From contig OZ023214.1 of NCBI GenBank assembly GCA_963995525.1, forward strand, positions 48,895,909-48,959,908: DNA of 64,000 nucleotides, given 5' to 3'. Under the pieces are notes generated by a model that worked only from the letters and a program-made list of their open reading frames with translations, ran no database searches and had not been told where the DNA came from. The first letter of the stretch is position 1, and every line of letters begins with the position of its first letter. A program made the position numbers and the translations under genes. This DNA is from Escarpia spicata. Taxonomy: Eukaryota; Annelida; Polychaeta; Sabellida; Siboglinidae. Positions 15,401 through 27,483 of the stretch are shown here, one piece after another.

Positions 15401-16755
15401 GTAGAGTCGTACTCCTGGTGCTAGCTAATTTTATGTGCCTGATATAAAAGTTAACAAGCATGCATGCTACAGTGTGTGCATGTTAACATGTGCACAAGTA
15501 ATCATGTGTACAGATTTACATAACTGTGAACTAGATACTGACACTCCACTTGTAACATTGCTGAAGGCAGTCAGTCATGTTGCAAAGTTGAATTTGTTCA
15601 TTGAAATTTTTTTTACATGATTGTACAGTTTTGTGCGTACGATTGGTGTTTCATACCCAGTTAAGTGATTATTGAGTCGTTTATGCGGGAATATTGTTCA
15701 AGATTGTCAACTCGCGATTCTAGTCCATGAATATCTTTTTTTCTGCTTAGAAGGAAAATGATGACACAACTGCCACTATCAGGAAGCCTTCATTAGTTAG
15801 TTGACAGTTGTACGTCCTATAAAAAAGACAAACATTTGTTTTATACATTTCACAATAATTGAAGCTGACTGTTTGCGCCATGACCTGGAATCCATCATCA
15901 ATTATTTGACAGTTGTACATCCTATAAAAAGACAAAGATTGTTTTATACATTTCACAGTTGGAGCTGACTGTTTGAGCCACTACCTGGAAGTCTTCATCA
16001 GTTATATATGTTGGCAGTTGTACATCCTGTAAAAAGACAAACATTTGTTTTATACATGTCACAGTTGGAGCTGACTGTTTGAGCCACAACCTGGAAGCTC
16101 TCATCAGTTATTTGACAGTTGTACATCCTGTAGAAAGACAAACATCTCAGTTATTTGCTTATTGGCCATATTGACAAGACATGGTAGAATCGTACTCCTG
16201 GTGCTAGCTAATTTTATGTGCCTGATATAAAAGTTCACAAGCATGCATGCTACAGTGTGTGCATGTTAACATGTGCACAAGTAATCATGTGTACAGATTT
16301 ACATAACTGTGAACATGATACTGACACTCCACTTGTAACATTGCTGAAGGCAGTCAGTCATATTGCAAAGTTGAATTTGTTCATTGAAATTCTTTTTGTA
16401 CAATTGTACAGTTTTGTGCGTACGATTGGTGTTTCATACCCAGTTAAGTGATTATTAAGTCGTTTATGCGGGAATATTGTTCAAGATTGTCAACTCGCGA
16501 TTTTAGTTCATGAATATCTTTTTTTCTGCTTAGACGGAAAATGGTGACAACTGCCACTATCTGGAAGCCTTCACTAGTTAGTTGACAGTTGTACGTCCTA
16601 TAAAATAGACAAACATTTGTTTTATACATTTCACAATAATTGAAGCTGACTGTTTGAGCCATGACCTGGAATCCATCATCAATTATTTGACAGTTGTACA
16701 TCCTATAAAAAGACAAAGATTGTTTTATACATTTCACAGTTGGAGCTGACTATTG
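12500..16755 (+). repeat. Higher-order satellite block duplicated at 18370-22625
   Basis: The cores at 12587, 13365, 14247, 15435 and 16218 match those at 18457, 19235, 20117, 21305 and 22088 at a constant offset of 5870 bp, including the unusual 1188-bp spacing. A further duplication, with an offset of about 8312 bp, relates roughly 8420-11517 to 16731-19829. The blocks overlap, so the array grew by several successive segmental duplications rather than by monomer addition alone. Boundaries were estimated by eye. Confidence 0.75.
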
Positions 16756-18369
16756 AGTCACAACCTTGAAGCCCTCATCAGTTATTTGACAGTTGTACAT
16801 CCTGTAGAAAGACAAACATCTCAGTTATTTGCTTATTGGCCATATTGACAAGACATGGTAGAATCGTACTCCTGGTGGTAGCTAATTTTATGTGCCTGAT
16901 ATAAAAGTTCACAAGCATGCATGCTACAGTGTGTGCATGTTAACATGTGCACAAGTAATCATGTGTACATATTTACATAACTGTGAACATGATACTGACA
17001 CTCCACTTGTAACATTGCTGAAGGCAGTCAGTCATGTTGCAAAGTTGAATTTGTTCATTGAAATTCTTTTTGTACGATTGTACAGTTTTGTGCGTACGAT
17101 TGGTGTTTCATACCCAGTTAAGTGATTATTAAGTCGTTTATGCGGGAATTTTGTTCAAGATTGTCAACTCGCGATTTTAGTTCATGAATATCTTTTTTTC
17201 TGCTTAGACGGAAAATGGTGACACAACTGCCACTATCTGGAAGCCTTCATTAGTTAGTTGACAGTTGTACGTCCTATAAAATAGACAAACATTTGTTTTA
17301 TACATTTCACAATAATTGAAGCTGACTGTTTGAGCCATGACCTGGAATCCATCATCAATTATTTGACAGTTGTACATCCTATAAAAAGACAAAGATTGTT
17401 TTATACATTTCACAGTTGGAGCTGACTGTTTGAGCCACTACCTGGAAGTCTTCATCAGTTATATATGTTGGCAGTTGTACATCCTGTAAAAAGACAAACA
17501 TTTGTTTTATACATGTCACAGTTGCAGCTGACTGTTTGAGCCACAACATGGAAGCTCTCATCAGTTATTTGACAGTTGTACACTCTGTAAAAAGTCAAAG
17601 ATTGTTTTATACATTTCACAGTTGGAGCTGACTATTTGAGTCGCAACATTGAAGCCCTCATCAGTTATTTGACAGTTGTACATCTTGTAGAAAAACAAAC
17701 ATCTCAGTTATTTGCTTATTGGCCATATTGACAGGACATGGTAGAGTCGTACTCCTGGTGCTAGCTAATTTTATGTGCCTGATATAAAAGTTCACAAGCA
17801 TGCATGCTACAGTGTGTGCATGTTAACATGTGCACAAGTAATCATGTGTACAGATTTACATAACTGTGAACTTGATACTGACACTCCACTTGTAACATTG
17901 CTGAAGGCAGTCAGTCATGTTGCAAAGTTGAATTTGTTCATTGAAATTCTTTTTCCACGATTGTACAGTTTTGTGCGTACGATTGGTGTTTCATACCCAG
18001 TTAAGTGATTATTAAGTCGTTTATGCGGGAATATTGTTCAAGATTGTCAACTTGCGATTCTAGTCCATGAATATCTTTTTTTCTGCTTAGACGGAAAATG
18101 GTGACACAACTGCCACTATCAGGAAGCCTTCATTAGTTAGTTGACAGTTGTACGTCCTATAAAAAAGACAAACATTTGTTTTATACATTTCACAATAATT
18201 GAAGCTGACTGTTTGCGCCATGACCTGAAATCCATCATCAATTATTTGACAGTTGTACATCCTATAAAAAGACAAAGATTGTTTTATACATTTCACATTT
18301 GGAGCTGACTGTTTGAGCCACTACCTGGAAGTCTTCATCAGTTATATATGTTGGCATTTGTACATCCTG

Positions 18370-21300
18370 TAGAAAAACAAACATCTCAGTTATTTGCTTA
18401 TTGGCCATATTGACAGGACATGGTAGAATCGTACTCTTGGTGCTAGCTAATTTTATGTGCCTGATATAAAAGTTCACAAGCATGCATGCTACAGTGTGTG
18501 CATGTTAACATGTGCACAAGTAATCATGTGTACAGGTTTACATAACTGTGAACATGATACTGACACTCCACTTATAACATTGCTGAAGGCAGTCAGTCAT
18601 GTTGAAAAGTTGAATTTGTTCATTGAAATTCTTTTTGCACGATTGTACAGTTTTGTGCGTACGTTTGGTGTTTCATACCCAGTCAAGTGATTATTAAGTC
18701 GTTTATTACGGGAATATTGTTCAAGATTGTCAACTCGCGATTCTAGTTCACGATTGTCTTTTTTTCTGCTTATGCGGAAAATGGTGACACAACTGCCACT
18801 ACCTGGAAGCCTTGATCAGTTAGTTGACAGTTGTACATCCTATGAAAAGACAAACATTTCTTTTATACATTTCACAGTTGGAGCTGACTGTTTGAGTCAC
18901 AACCTTGAAGCCCTCATCAGTTATTTCACAGTTGTACATCCTGTAAAAAGACAAACATCTCAGTTATATATTTCACAATAATTGGAGCTGACTGTTTGAG
19001 GCATAACCTGGAATCTATCATCAATTATTTGACAGTTGTACATCCTGTAAAAAGACAAAGATTGTTTTATACATTTCACAGTTGGAGCTGACTGTTTGAG
19101 TTACTACCAGGAAGCCCTCATCAGTTATTTGACAGTTGTACATCCTCTAGAAAGACAAACATCTCAGTTATTTGCTTATTGGCCACATTGACAGGACATG
19201 GTAGAGTCGTACTCCTGGTGCTAGCTAATTTTATGTGCCTGATATAAAAGTTAACAAGCATGCATGCTACAGTGTGTGCATGTTAACATGTGCACAAGTA
19301 ATCATGTGTACAGATTTACATAACTGTGAACTAGATACTGACACTCCACTTGTAACATTGCTGAAGGCAGTCAGTCATGTTGCAAAGTTGAATTTGTTCA
19401 TTGAAATTTTTTTTACACGATTGTACAGTTTTGTGCGTACGATTGGTGTTTCATACCCAGTTAAGTGATTATTGAGTCGTTTATGCGGGAATATTGTTCA
19501 AGATTGTCAACTCGCGATTCTAGTCCATGAATATCTTTTTTTCTGCTTAGAAGGAAAATGGTGACACAACTGCCACTATCAGGAAGCCTTCATTAGTTAG
19601 TTGACAGTTGTACGTCCTATAAAAAAGACAAACATTTGTTTTATACATTTCACAATAATTGAAGCTGACTGTTTGCGCCATGACCTGGAATCCATCATCA
19701 ATTATTTGACAGTTGTACATCCTATAAAAAGACAAAGATTGTTTTATACATTTCACAGTTGGAGCTGACTGTTTGAGCCACTATCTGGAAGTCTTCATCA
19801 GTTATATATGTTGGCAGTTGTACATCCTGTAAAAAGACAAACATTTGTTTTATACATGTCACAGTTGGAGCTGACTGTTTGAGCCACAACCTGGAAGCTC
19901 TCATCAGTTATTTGACAGTTGTACACTCTGTAAAAAGACAAAAATTGTTTTATACATTTCACAGTTGGAGCTGACTATTGAGTCACAACCTTGAAGCCCT
20001 CATCAGTTATTTGACAGTTGTACATCCTGTAGAAAGACAAACATCTCAGTTATTTGCTTATTGGCCATATTGACAAGACATGGTAGAATCGTACTCCTGG
20101 TGCTAGCTAATTTTATGTGCCTGATATAAAAGTTCACAAGCATGCATGCTACAGTGTGTGCATGTTAACATGTGCACAAGTAATCATGTGTACAGATTTA
20201 CATAACTGTGAACATGATACTGACACTCCACTTGTAACATTGCTGAAGGCAGTCAGTCATGTTGCAAAGTTGAATTTGTTCATTGAAATTCTTTTTGTAC
20301 GATTGTACAGTTTTGTGCGTACGATTGGTGTTTCATACCCAGTTAAGTGATTATTAAGTCGTTTATACGGGAATTTTGTTCAAGATTGTCAACTCGCGAT
20401 TTTAGTTCATGAATATCTTTTTTTCTGCTTAGACGGAAAATGGTGACACAACTGCCACTATCTGGAAGCCTTCATTAGTTAGTTGACAGTTGTACGTCCT
20501 ATAAAATAGACAAACATTTGTTTTATACATTTCACAATAATTGAAGCTGACTGTTTGAGCCATGACCTGGAATCCATCATCAATTATTTGACAGTTGTAC
20601 ATCCTATAAAAAGACAAAGATTGTTTTATACATTTCACAGTTGGAGCTGACTGTTTGAGCCACTACCTGGAAGTCTTCATCAGTTATATATGTTGGCAGT
20701 TGTACATCCTGTAAAAAGACAAACATTTGTTTTATACATGTCACAGTTGGAGCTGACTGTTTGAGCCACAACCTGGAAGCTCTCATCAGTTATTTGACAG
20801 TTGTACACTCTGTAAAAAGTCAAAGATTGTTTTATACATTTCACAGTTGGAGCTGACTATTTGAGTCGCAACATTGAAGCCCTCATCAGTTATTTGACAG
20901 TTGTACATCCTATGAAAAGACAAACATTTCTTTTATACATTTCACAGTTGGAGCTGACTGTTTGAGTCACAACCTTGAAGCCCTCATCAGTTATTTCACA
21001 GTTGTACATCCTGTAAAAAGACAAACATCTCAGTTATATATTTCACAATAATTGGAGCTGACTGTTTGAGGCATGACCTGGAATCTATCATCAATTATTT
21101 GACAGTTGTACATCCTGTAAAAAGACAAAGATTGTTTTATACATTTCACAGTTGGAGCTGACTGTTTGAGTCACTACCAGGAAGCCCTCATCAGTTATTT
21201 GACAGTTGTACATCCTGTAGAAAGACAAACATCTCAGTTATTTGCTTATTGGCCACATTGACAGGACATGGTAGAGTCGTACTCCTGGTGCTAGCTAATT

Positions 21301-22625
21301 TTATGTGCCTGATATAAAAGTTAACAAGCATGCATGCTACAGTGTGTGCATGTTAACATGTGCACAAGTAATCATGTGTACAGATTTATATAACTGTGAA
21401 CTAGATACTGACACTCCACTTGTAACATTGCTGAAGGCAGTCAGTCATGTTGCAAAGTTGAATTTGTTCATTGAAATTTTTTTTACACGATTGTACAGTT
21501 TTGTGCGTACGATTGGTGTTTCATACCCAGTTAAGTGATTATTGAGTCGTTTATGCGGGAATATTGTTCAAGATTGTCAACTCGCGATTCTAGTCCATGA
21601 ATATCTTTTTTTCTGCTTAGAAGGAAAATGGTGACACAACTGCCACTATCAGGAAGCCTTCATTAGTTAGTTGACAGTTGTACGTCCTATAAAAAAGACA
21701 AACATTTGTTTTATACATTTCACAATAATTGAAGCTGACTGTTTGCGCCATGACCTGGAATCCATCATCAATTATTTGACAGTTGTACATCCTATAAAAA
21801 GACAAAGATTGTTTTATACATTTCACAGTTGGAGCTGACTGTTTGAGCCACTACCTGGAAGTCTTCATCAGTTATATATGTTGGCAGTTGTACATCCTGT
21901 AAAAAGACAAACATTTGTTTTATACATGTCACAGTTGGAGCTGACTGTTTGAGCCACAACCTGGAAGCTCTCATCAGTTATTTGACAGTTGTACATCCTG
22001 TAGAAAGACAAACATCTCAGTTATTTGCTTATTGGCCATATTGACAAGACATGGTAGAATCGTACTCCTGGTGCTAGCTAATTTTATGTGCCTGATATAA
22101 AAGTTCACAAGCATGCATGCTACAGTGTGTGCATGTTAACATGTGCACAAGTAATCATGTGTACAGATTTACATAACTGTGAACATGATACTGACACTCC
22201 ACTTGTAACATTGCTGAAGGCAGTCAGTCATGTTGCAAAGTTGAATTTGTTCATTGAAATTCTTTTTGTACGATTGTACAGTTTTGTGCGTACGATTGGT
22301 GTTTCATACCCAGTTAAGTGATTATTAAGTCGTTTATGCGGGAATATTGTTCAAGATTGTCAACTCGCGATTTTAGTTCATGAATATCTTTTTTTCTGCT
22401 TAGACGGAAAATGGTGACACAACTGCCACTATCTGGAAGCCTTCACTAGTTAGTTGACAGTTGTACGTCCTATAAAATAGACAAACATTTGTTTTATACA
22501 TTTCACAATAATTGAAGCTGACTGTTTGAGCCATGATCTGGAATCCATCATCAATTATTTGACAGTTGTACATCCTATAAAAAGACAAAGATTGTTTTAT
22601 AAATTTCACAGTTGGAGCTGACTGT
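18370..22625 (+). repeat. Second copy of the ~4.3-kb higher-order block
   Basis: This is a copy of 12500-16755 at an offset of 5870 bp with isolated substitutions, for example CACAACATTG near 15090 against CACAACCTTG near 20960. Its left part also belongs to the duplication with an offset of about 8312 bp. Confidence 0.75.
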
Positions 22626-25230
22626 TTGAGCCACTACCTGGAAGTCTTCATCAGTTATATATGTTGGCAGTTGTACATCCTGTAAAAAGACAAACATTTG
22701 TTTTATACATGTCATAGTTGGAGCTGACTGTTTGAGCCACAACATGGAAGCTCTCATCAGTTATTTGACAGTTGTACACTCTGTAAAAAGTCAAAGATTG
22801 TTTTATACATTTCACAGTTGGAGCTGACTATTTGAGTCGCAACATTGAAGCCCTCATCAGTTATTTGACAGTTGTACATCCTGTAGAAAGACACACATCT
22901 CAGTTATTTGCTTATTGGCCATATTGACAGGACATGGTAGAGTCGTACTCCTGGTGCTAGCTAATTTTATGTGCCTGATATAAAAGTTCACAAGCATGCA
23001 TGCTACAGTGTGTGCATGTTAACATGTACACAAGTAATCATGTGTACAGATTTACATAACTGTGAACTTGATACTGACACTCCACTTGTAACATTGCTGA
23101 AGGCAGTCAGTCATGTTGCAAAGTTGAATTTGTTCATTGAAATTCTTTTTCCACGATTGTACAGTTTTGTGGGTACGATTGGTGTTTCATACCCAGTTAA
23201 GTGATTATTAAGTCGTTTATGCGGGAATATTGTTCAAGATTGTCAAGTTGCGATTCTAGTCCATGAATATCTTTTTTTCTGCTTAGACGGAAAATGGTGA
23301 CACAACTGCCACTATCAGGAAGCCTTCATTAGTTAGTTGACAGTTGTATGTCCTATAAAAAAGACAAACATTTGTTTTATATATATTTCACAATAATTGA
23401 AGCTGACTGTTTGCGCCATGACCTAGAATCCATCATCAATTATTTGACAGTTGTACATCCTATAAAAAGACAAAGATTGTTTTATACATTTCACATTTGG
23501 AGCTGACTGTTTGAGCCACTACCTGGAAGTCTTCATCAGTTATATATGTTGGCAGTTGTACATCCTGTAAAAAGACAAACATTTGTTTTATACATGTCAC
23601 AGTTGGAGCTGACTGTTTGAGCCACAACCTGGAAGCTCTCATCAGTTATTTGACAGTTGTACACTCTGTAAAAAGACAAAGATTGTTTTATACATTTCAC
23701 AGTTGGAGCTGACTATTGAGTCACAACCTTGAAGCCCTCATCAGTTATTTGACAGTTGTACATCCTGTAGAAAGACAAACATCTCAGTTATTTGCTTATT
23801 GGCCATATTGACAGGACATGGTAGAATCGTACTCCTGGTGCTAGCTAATTTTATGTGCCTGATATAAAAGTTCACAAGCATGCATGCTACAGTGTGGGCA
23901 TGTTAACATGTGCACAAGTAATCATGTGTACAGATTTACATAACTGTGAACATCATACTGACACTCCACTTGTAACATTGCTGAAGGCAGTCAGTCATGT
24001 TGCAAAGTTGAATTTGTTCATTGAAATTCTTTTTGTACTATTATACAGTTTTGTGCGTACGATTGGTGTTTCATACCAAGTCAAGAGATTATTAAGTCGT
24101 TTATGCGGGAGTATTGTTCAAGATTGTCTACTCGCGATTCTAGTTCACGATTGTTTTTTTCTTCTGCTTAGGCGGAAAATGGTGACACAACTGTCACTAC
24201 CTGGAAGCCTTCATCAGTTATTCGACAGTTGTACATCCTGTAGAAAGACAAACATCTCAGTTATTTGCTTATTGGCCATATCGACAGGAAAATGGTAGAA
24301 TCGTACTCCTGGTGCTAGCTAATTTTATGTGCCTGATATAAAAGTTCACAAGCATGCATGCTACAGTGTGTGCATGTTAACATGTGCACAAGTAATCATG
24401 TGTACAGATTTACATAACTGTGAACATGATACTGACACTCCACTTGTAACATTGCTGAAGGTAGTCAGTCATGTTGCAAAGTTGAATTTGTTCATTGAAA
24501 TTCTTTTTCCACGATTGTAAAGTTTTGTGCGTACGATTTATGTTTCATACCCAGTTAAGTGATTATTAAGTCGTTTATACGGGAATATTGTTCAAGATTG
24601 TCAACTCGCGATTCTAGTCCATGAATATCTTTTTTTCTGCTTAGACGGAAAATGGTGACACAACTGCCACTACCTGGAAGCCTTCATCAGTTAGTTGACA
24701 GTTGTACATCCTATAAAAAGACAAACATTTCTTTTATACATTTCACAGTTGGAGTTGACTGTTTGAGCCACAACCTGGAAGCTCTCATAAGTTATTTGAC
24801 AGTTGTACACTCTGTAAAAAAACAAAGATTGTTTTATACATTTCACAGTTGGAGCTGACTATTTGAGTCACAACCTTGAAGCCCTCATCAGTTATTTGAC
24901 AGTTGTACATCCTGTAGAAAGACATACATCTCAGTTATTTGCTTATTGGCCATATTGACAGGACATGGTAGAATCGTACTCCTGGTGCTAGCTAATTTTA
25001 TGTGCCTGATATAAAAGTTCATAAGCATGCATGCTACAGTGTGTGCATGTTAACATGTGCACAAGTAATCATGTGTACAGATTTACATAACTGTGAACAT
25101 GATACTGACACTCCACTTGTAACATTGCTGAAGGCAGTCAGTCATGTTGGAAAGTTGAATTTGTTCATTGAAATTCTTTTTGCACGATTGTACAGTTTTG
25201 TGCATATGATTGGTGTTTCATACCCAGTTA

Positions 25231-25332
25231 AGTGATTATTAAGTCGTTTATGCGGGAATATTGTTCAAGATTGTCAACTCGCGATTCTAGTTCATGAATA
25301 TCTTTTTTTCTGCTTAGACGGAAAATGGTGAC
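25231..25332 (-). pseudogene. LINE ORF1-like fragment fossilised in the satellite core (clearest copy)
   Basis: Read on the minus strand this core encodes SRKKDIHELESRVDNLEQYS followed by RINDLIIT and a stop at 25230-25228. The pattern of a short coiled coil followed by LEQYSR-x-NDL is typical of the coiled-coil/RRM junction of LINE ORF1 proteins. The same segment is present in every satellite core, in most copies interrupted or out of frame; another clean copy is at 16447-16548. Past the stop the sequence reads GMKHQSYAQ in a shifted frame, compatible with the residues that commonly follow this motif. The core therefore seems to derive partly from a retrotransposon. No functional ORF1 remains. 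Confidence 0.6.
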
Positions 25333-25857
25333 AACTGCCACTACCTGGAAGCCTTTATCAGTTAGTTGACAGTTGTACATCCTATAAAAAGACAAACATT
25401 TCACAGTTGGAGTTGACTGTTTGAGCCACAACCTGGAAGCTCTCATAAGTTATTTGACAGTTGTACACTCTGTAAAAAGACAAAGATTGTTTTATACATT
25501 TCACAGTTGGAGCTGACTATTTGAGTCACAACCTTGAAGCCCTCATCAGTTATTTGACAGTTGTACATCCTGTAGAAAGACATACATCTCAGTTATTTGC
25601 TTATTGGCCATATTGACAGGACATGGTAGAATCGTACTCCTGATGGTAGGTAATTTTATGTGCCTGATATAAAAGTTAACAAGCATGCATGCTACAGTGT
25701 GTGCATGTTAACATGTGCACAAGTAATCATGTGTACAGATTTACATAACTGTGAACATGATACTGACACTCCACTTGTAACATTGCTGAAGGCAGTCAGT
25801 CATGTTGCAAAGTTGAATTTGTTCTTTGAAATTCTTTTTGCACGATTATACAGTACG

Positions 25858-26548
25858 TGTCAGTATCAACCCGGTAAGGCACCCTCACTGGGTTGACATC
25901 TGCCCATGGCGCCAGTTCCCGGAACCTGTCCACCTGTGAACGGGATAACTTATCAGTGAGAGTGTTAAATCGCCCTGGAATGTGGCGCGCTGCAAAATTT
26001 ATATTATAATGCAGGCAAGCCAATACCAGTGGGCGAAGTAAAGCCATGATGTGTGGTTCACGTGACGTCTGGTTATTAATTACCGGAACAAGTGCTTCAT
26101 TATCCGTAAAAAAGCAGACACTCTTGTTCGCCCAAGCATTATCCCAAACGTGTACAGCTTCCATGATTGGGTATAATTCTAAAACAGCGACATTGAGTGA
26201 ATGCCACGCCTCTGGCCACAGGCCCCAAAACCATTCTACTCCACACAAAGCCCCATAACCTACTCCCCCTGCTGCATCAGTGTACAACTGAAGATAGTCA
26301 CCTGTTATGAAGTTATCACTTGTGTGCAAAGTAACAAGAGGCTTTGTCACACCACTCCCCCCGATTGTAGACAAAGCAGGGACTGACATATATGGACCGG
26401 GCCCTACCCTTGCTTGGAAAGGGAGAACTTGCCGGGCGTCTAACTGTCTGGGACGCTTACAACCATAACTCCCAGTTGATGGAGTCCCAGGACCACCCCT
26501 TGAGATAACGCAGGGACCTAATTGCTTCATCGTAGGTCTGCCAGTCAC
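25858..26548 (-). pseudogene. DIRS/Ngaro-like retrotransposon RNase H domain, 3'-truncated
   Basis: The minus-strand ORF carries a retroelement RNase H domain. Counting from the ATG at 26548, the acidic residues are D91 in LYTDAAGG, E124 in VLELYP, D149 in FFTDNEAL and D199 in LTDKLSR, so the catalytic set is intact. The order and wording resemble the RNase H of tyrosine-recombinase retrotransposons (DIRS/Ngaro type). The reverse transcriptase that should precede it is absent: the reading passes directly from gag-like sequence into RNase H, so an internal deletion is likely near 26.4-26.5 kb. Downstream the protein runs into satellite sequence at about 25857, and no tyrosine recombinase is visible. 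The element is therefore dead. Family assignment is by remembered pattern only. Confidence 0.75.
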
Positions 26549-27293
26549 CCCTCTCCTCGGTCAGTCCCTGGATTATCTCTGCGTATTTAAGCATTTTAAC
26601 TGCGAACGACATGTTGGTTGGGAGCAAGAGGTATACAGACATATACAAAGTAAATGCCTGCAGCCACCGCTCGTAGGTAATGATGGCATGGCTAGCCCTG
26701 TTGGGGGGTGTGCTTGTAGACACACCAGAAGTTGGGTGTGCAGTACCCCCATACATGGCTTGGCTATACTCCTGGTGCTGGAGGAGTGTTGGCTTCAACA
26801 TTATTGACAGGTCAATGTATTCGTCTGCCCAAATCTTTGCCCGGAGCCCGTCGGGAATCCGAGCATCAAGAGGAAGGGAGGCGGATGCACATGACTCTAT
26901 CATTGCCCGAGCGGGGCCAGGCAACAACTCGAATAACTCTGTACCTGGTACGGTGTCAGTGTTTGGCCATGGGGTCCCCCTTGCGTTGCCCTGGCAAGAC
27001 GACAAGGGTGGCACAGTTTCGTTCGCAGCCAAGGGACGTGTCACTGCTGGGATAGGACCGCTGCCGGAAGCGGCTGCCATTTGGGCGGCGCTGCCAAATG
27101 CGGCTGACACAGACGCCAAAGCCGGATCTGGGTGCAGCACTGTTGGGGCCGGACGCAAAGCCTGCACCATCGAGTGTATCTCATGGAGCATTTTTTCTGA
27201 TGCTGCCACCCGCCGTTCCATGTCCCGCTCCCACGCAGATTGTGGGCCGACTGGCCCGAGTGTGCAGATCGGCAGCGTCCTCGAAGTTCTCAC
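26457..27293 (-). pseudogene. Gag-like ORF of the DIRS/Ngaro-like element
   Basis: This is a 278-codon minus-strand ORF. The N-terminal third is low complexity and rich in Ala, Pro and Ser. The central part (ARIPDGLRAKIWADEYIDLS, then ML-KP) and the C-terminal part (AFTLYMSVYLL ... MLKYAEII ... YDEAIRSLRY ... WELWL) follow the pattern of the gag-like protein that precedes RT in animal DIRS/Ngaro and related elements. The region is clearly GC-richer than the satellite on either side. It ends close to the start of the RNase H ORF, which supports deletion of the RT between them. A proline-rich reading continues upstream to about 27480, so the original start may have been further 5'. Confidence 0.65.
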
Positions 27294-27483
27294 TGCGTGC
27301 CCAACGCGACGGGCGGTGGCGGGTAGGCGAGCAAGACGGGTGGTGGCGGCGTGCCCCTTGAAACAGGTGGTGGCGGGGCGGCCAACGAGACAGCTGCGGC
27401 AGCCGTCCGCGAACGTGTCTGCCGAGTCAGAGATGCCCGACGCTCCGGTCGACCACGTCCACGTGGAGCTCGAGGCATTCTAC

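Larger units (their letters stand above)
1..25857. repeat. Complex satellite array (about 470-bp core modules plus runs of ~103-bp sub-repeats)
   Basis: The whole stretch is built from two parts. A core of about 470 bp contains the words GCTAGCTAATTTTATGTGCC, CATGTTAACATG and CAACTCGCGAT. It alternates with a variable number of 100-106-bp sub-repeats that contain GCTGACTGTTTGAG and CAGTTGTACATCCT. I place core copies at 1205, 1983, 2970, 3652, 4430, 5934, 6712, 7699, 8581, 9463, 10145, 10923, 11704, 12587, 13365, 14247, 15435, 16218, 16892, 17775, 18457, 19235, 20117, 21305, 22088, 22971, 23855, 24329, 25002 and 25660 (the ATGTGCC position). Spacing between cores falls into classes that differ by about 103 bp. 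Copies differ by a few substitutions, with more divergence towards the right edge. The array enters the window from the left, so its full length is unknown. Short ORFs repeat in every copy simply because the copies are young; I see no evidence of selection on them. Confidence 0.97.

Noticed and set aside
1..25857. CRISPR-like array
   Set aside because: The units are contiguous 100-bp repeats with no unique spacers, in a eukaryotic genome.
1205..25896. Repeated 77-codon plus-strand ORF (MPDIKVHKHACYS...) and the 84- and 60-codon ORFs of the array
   Set aside because: They recur because the satellite copies are nearly identical. They have no domain, overlap the LINE-like reading on the other strand, and are broken freely in some copies.
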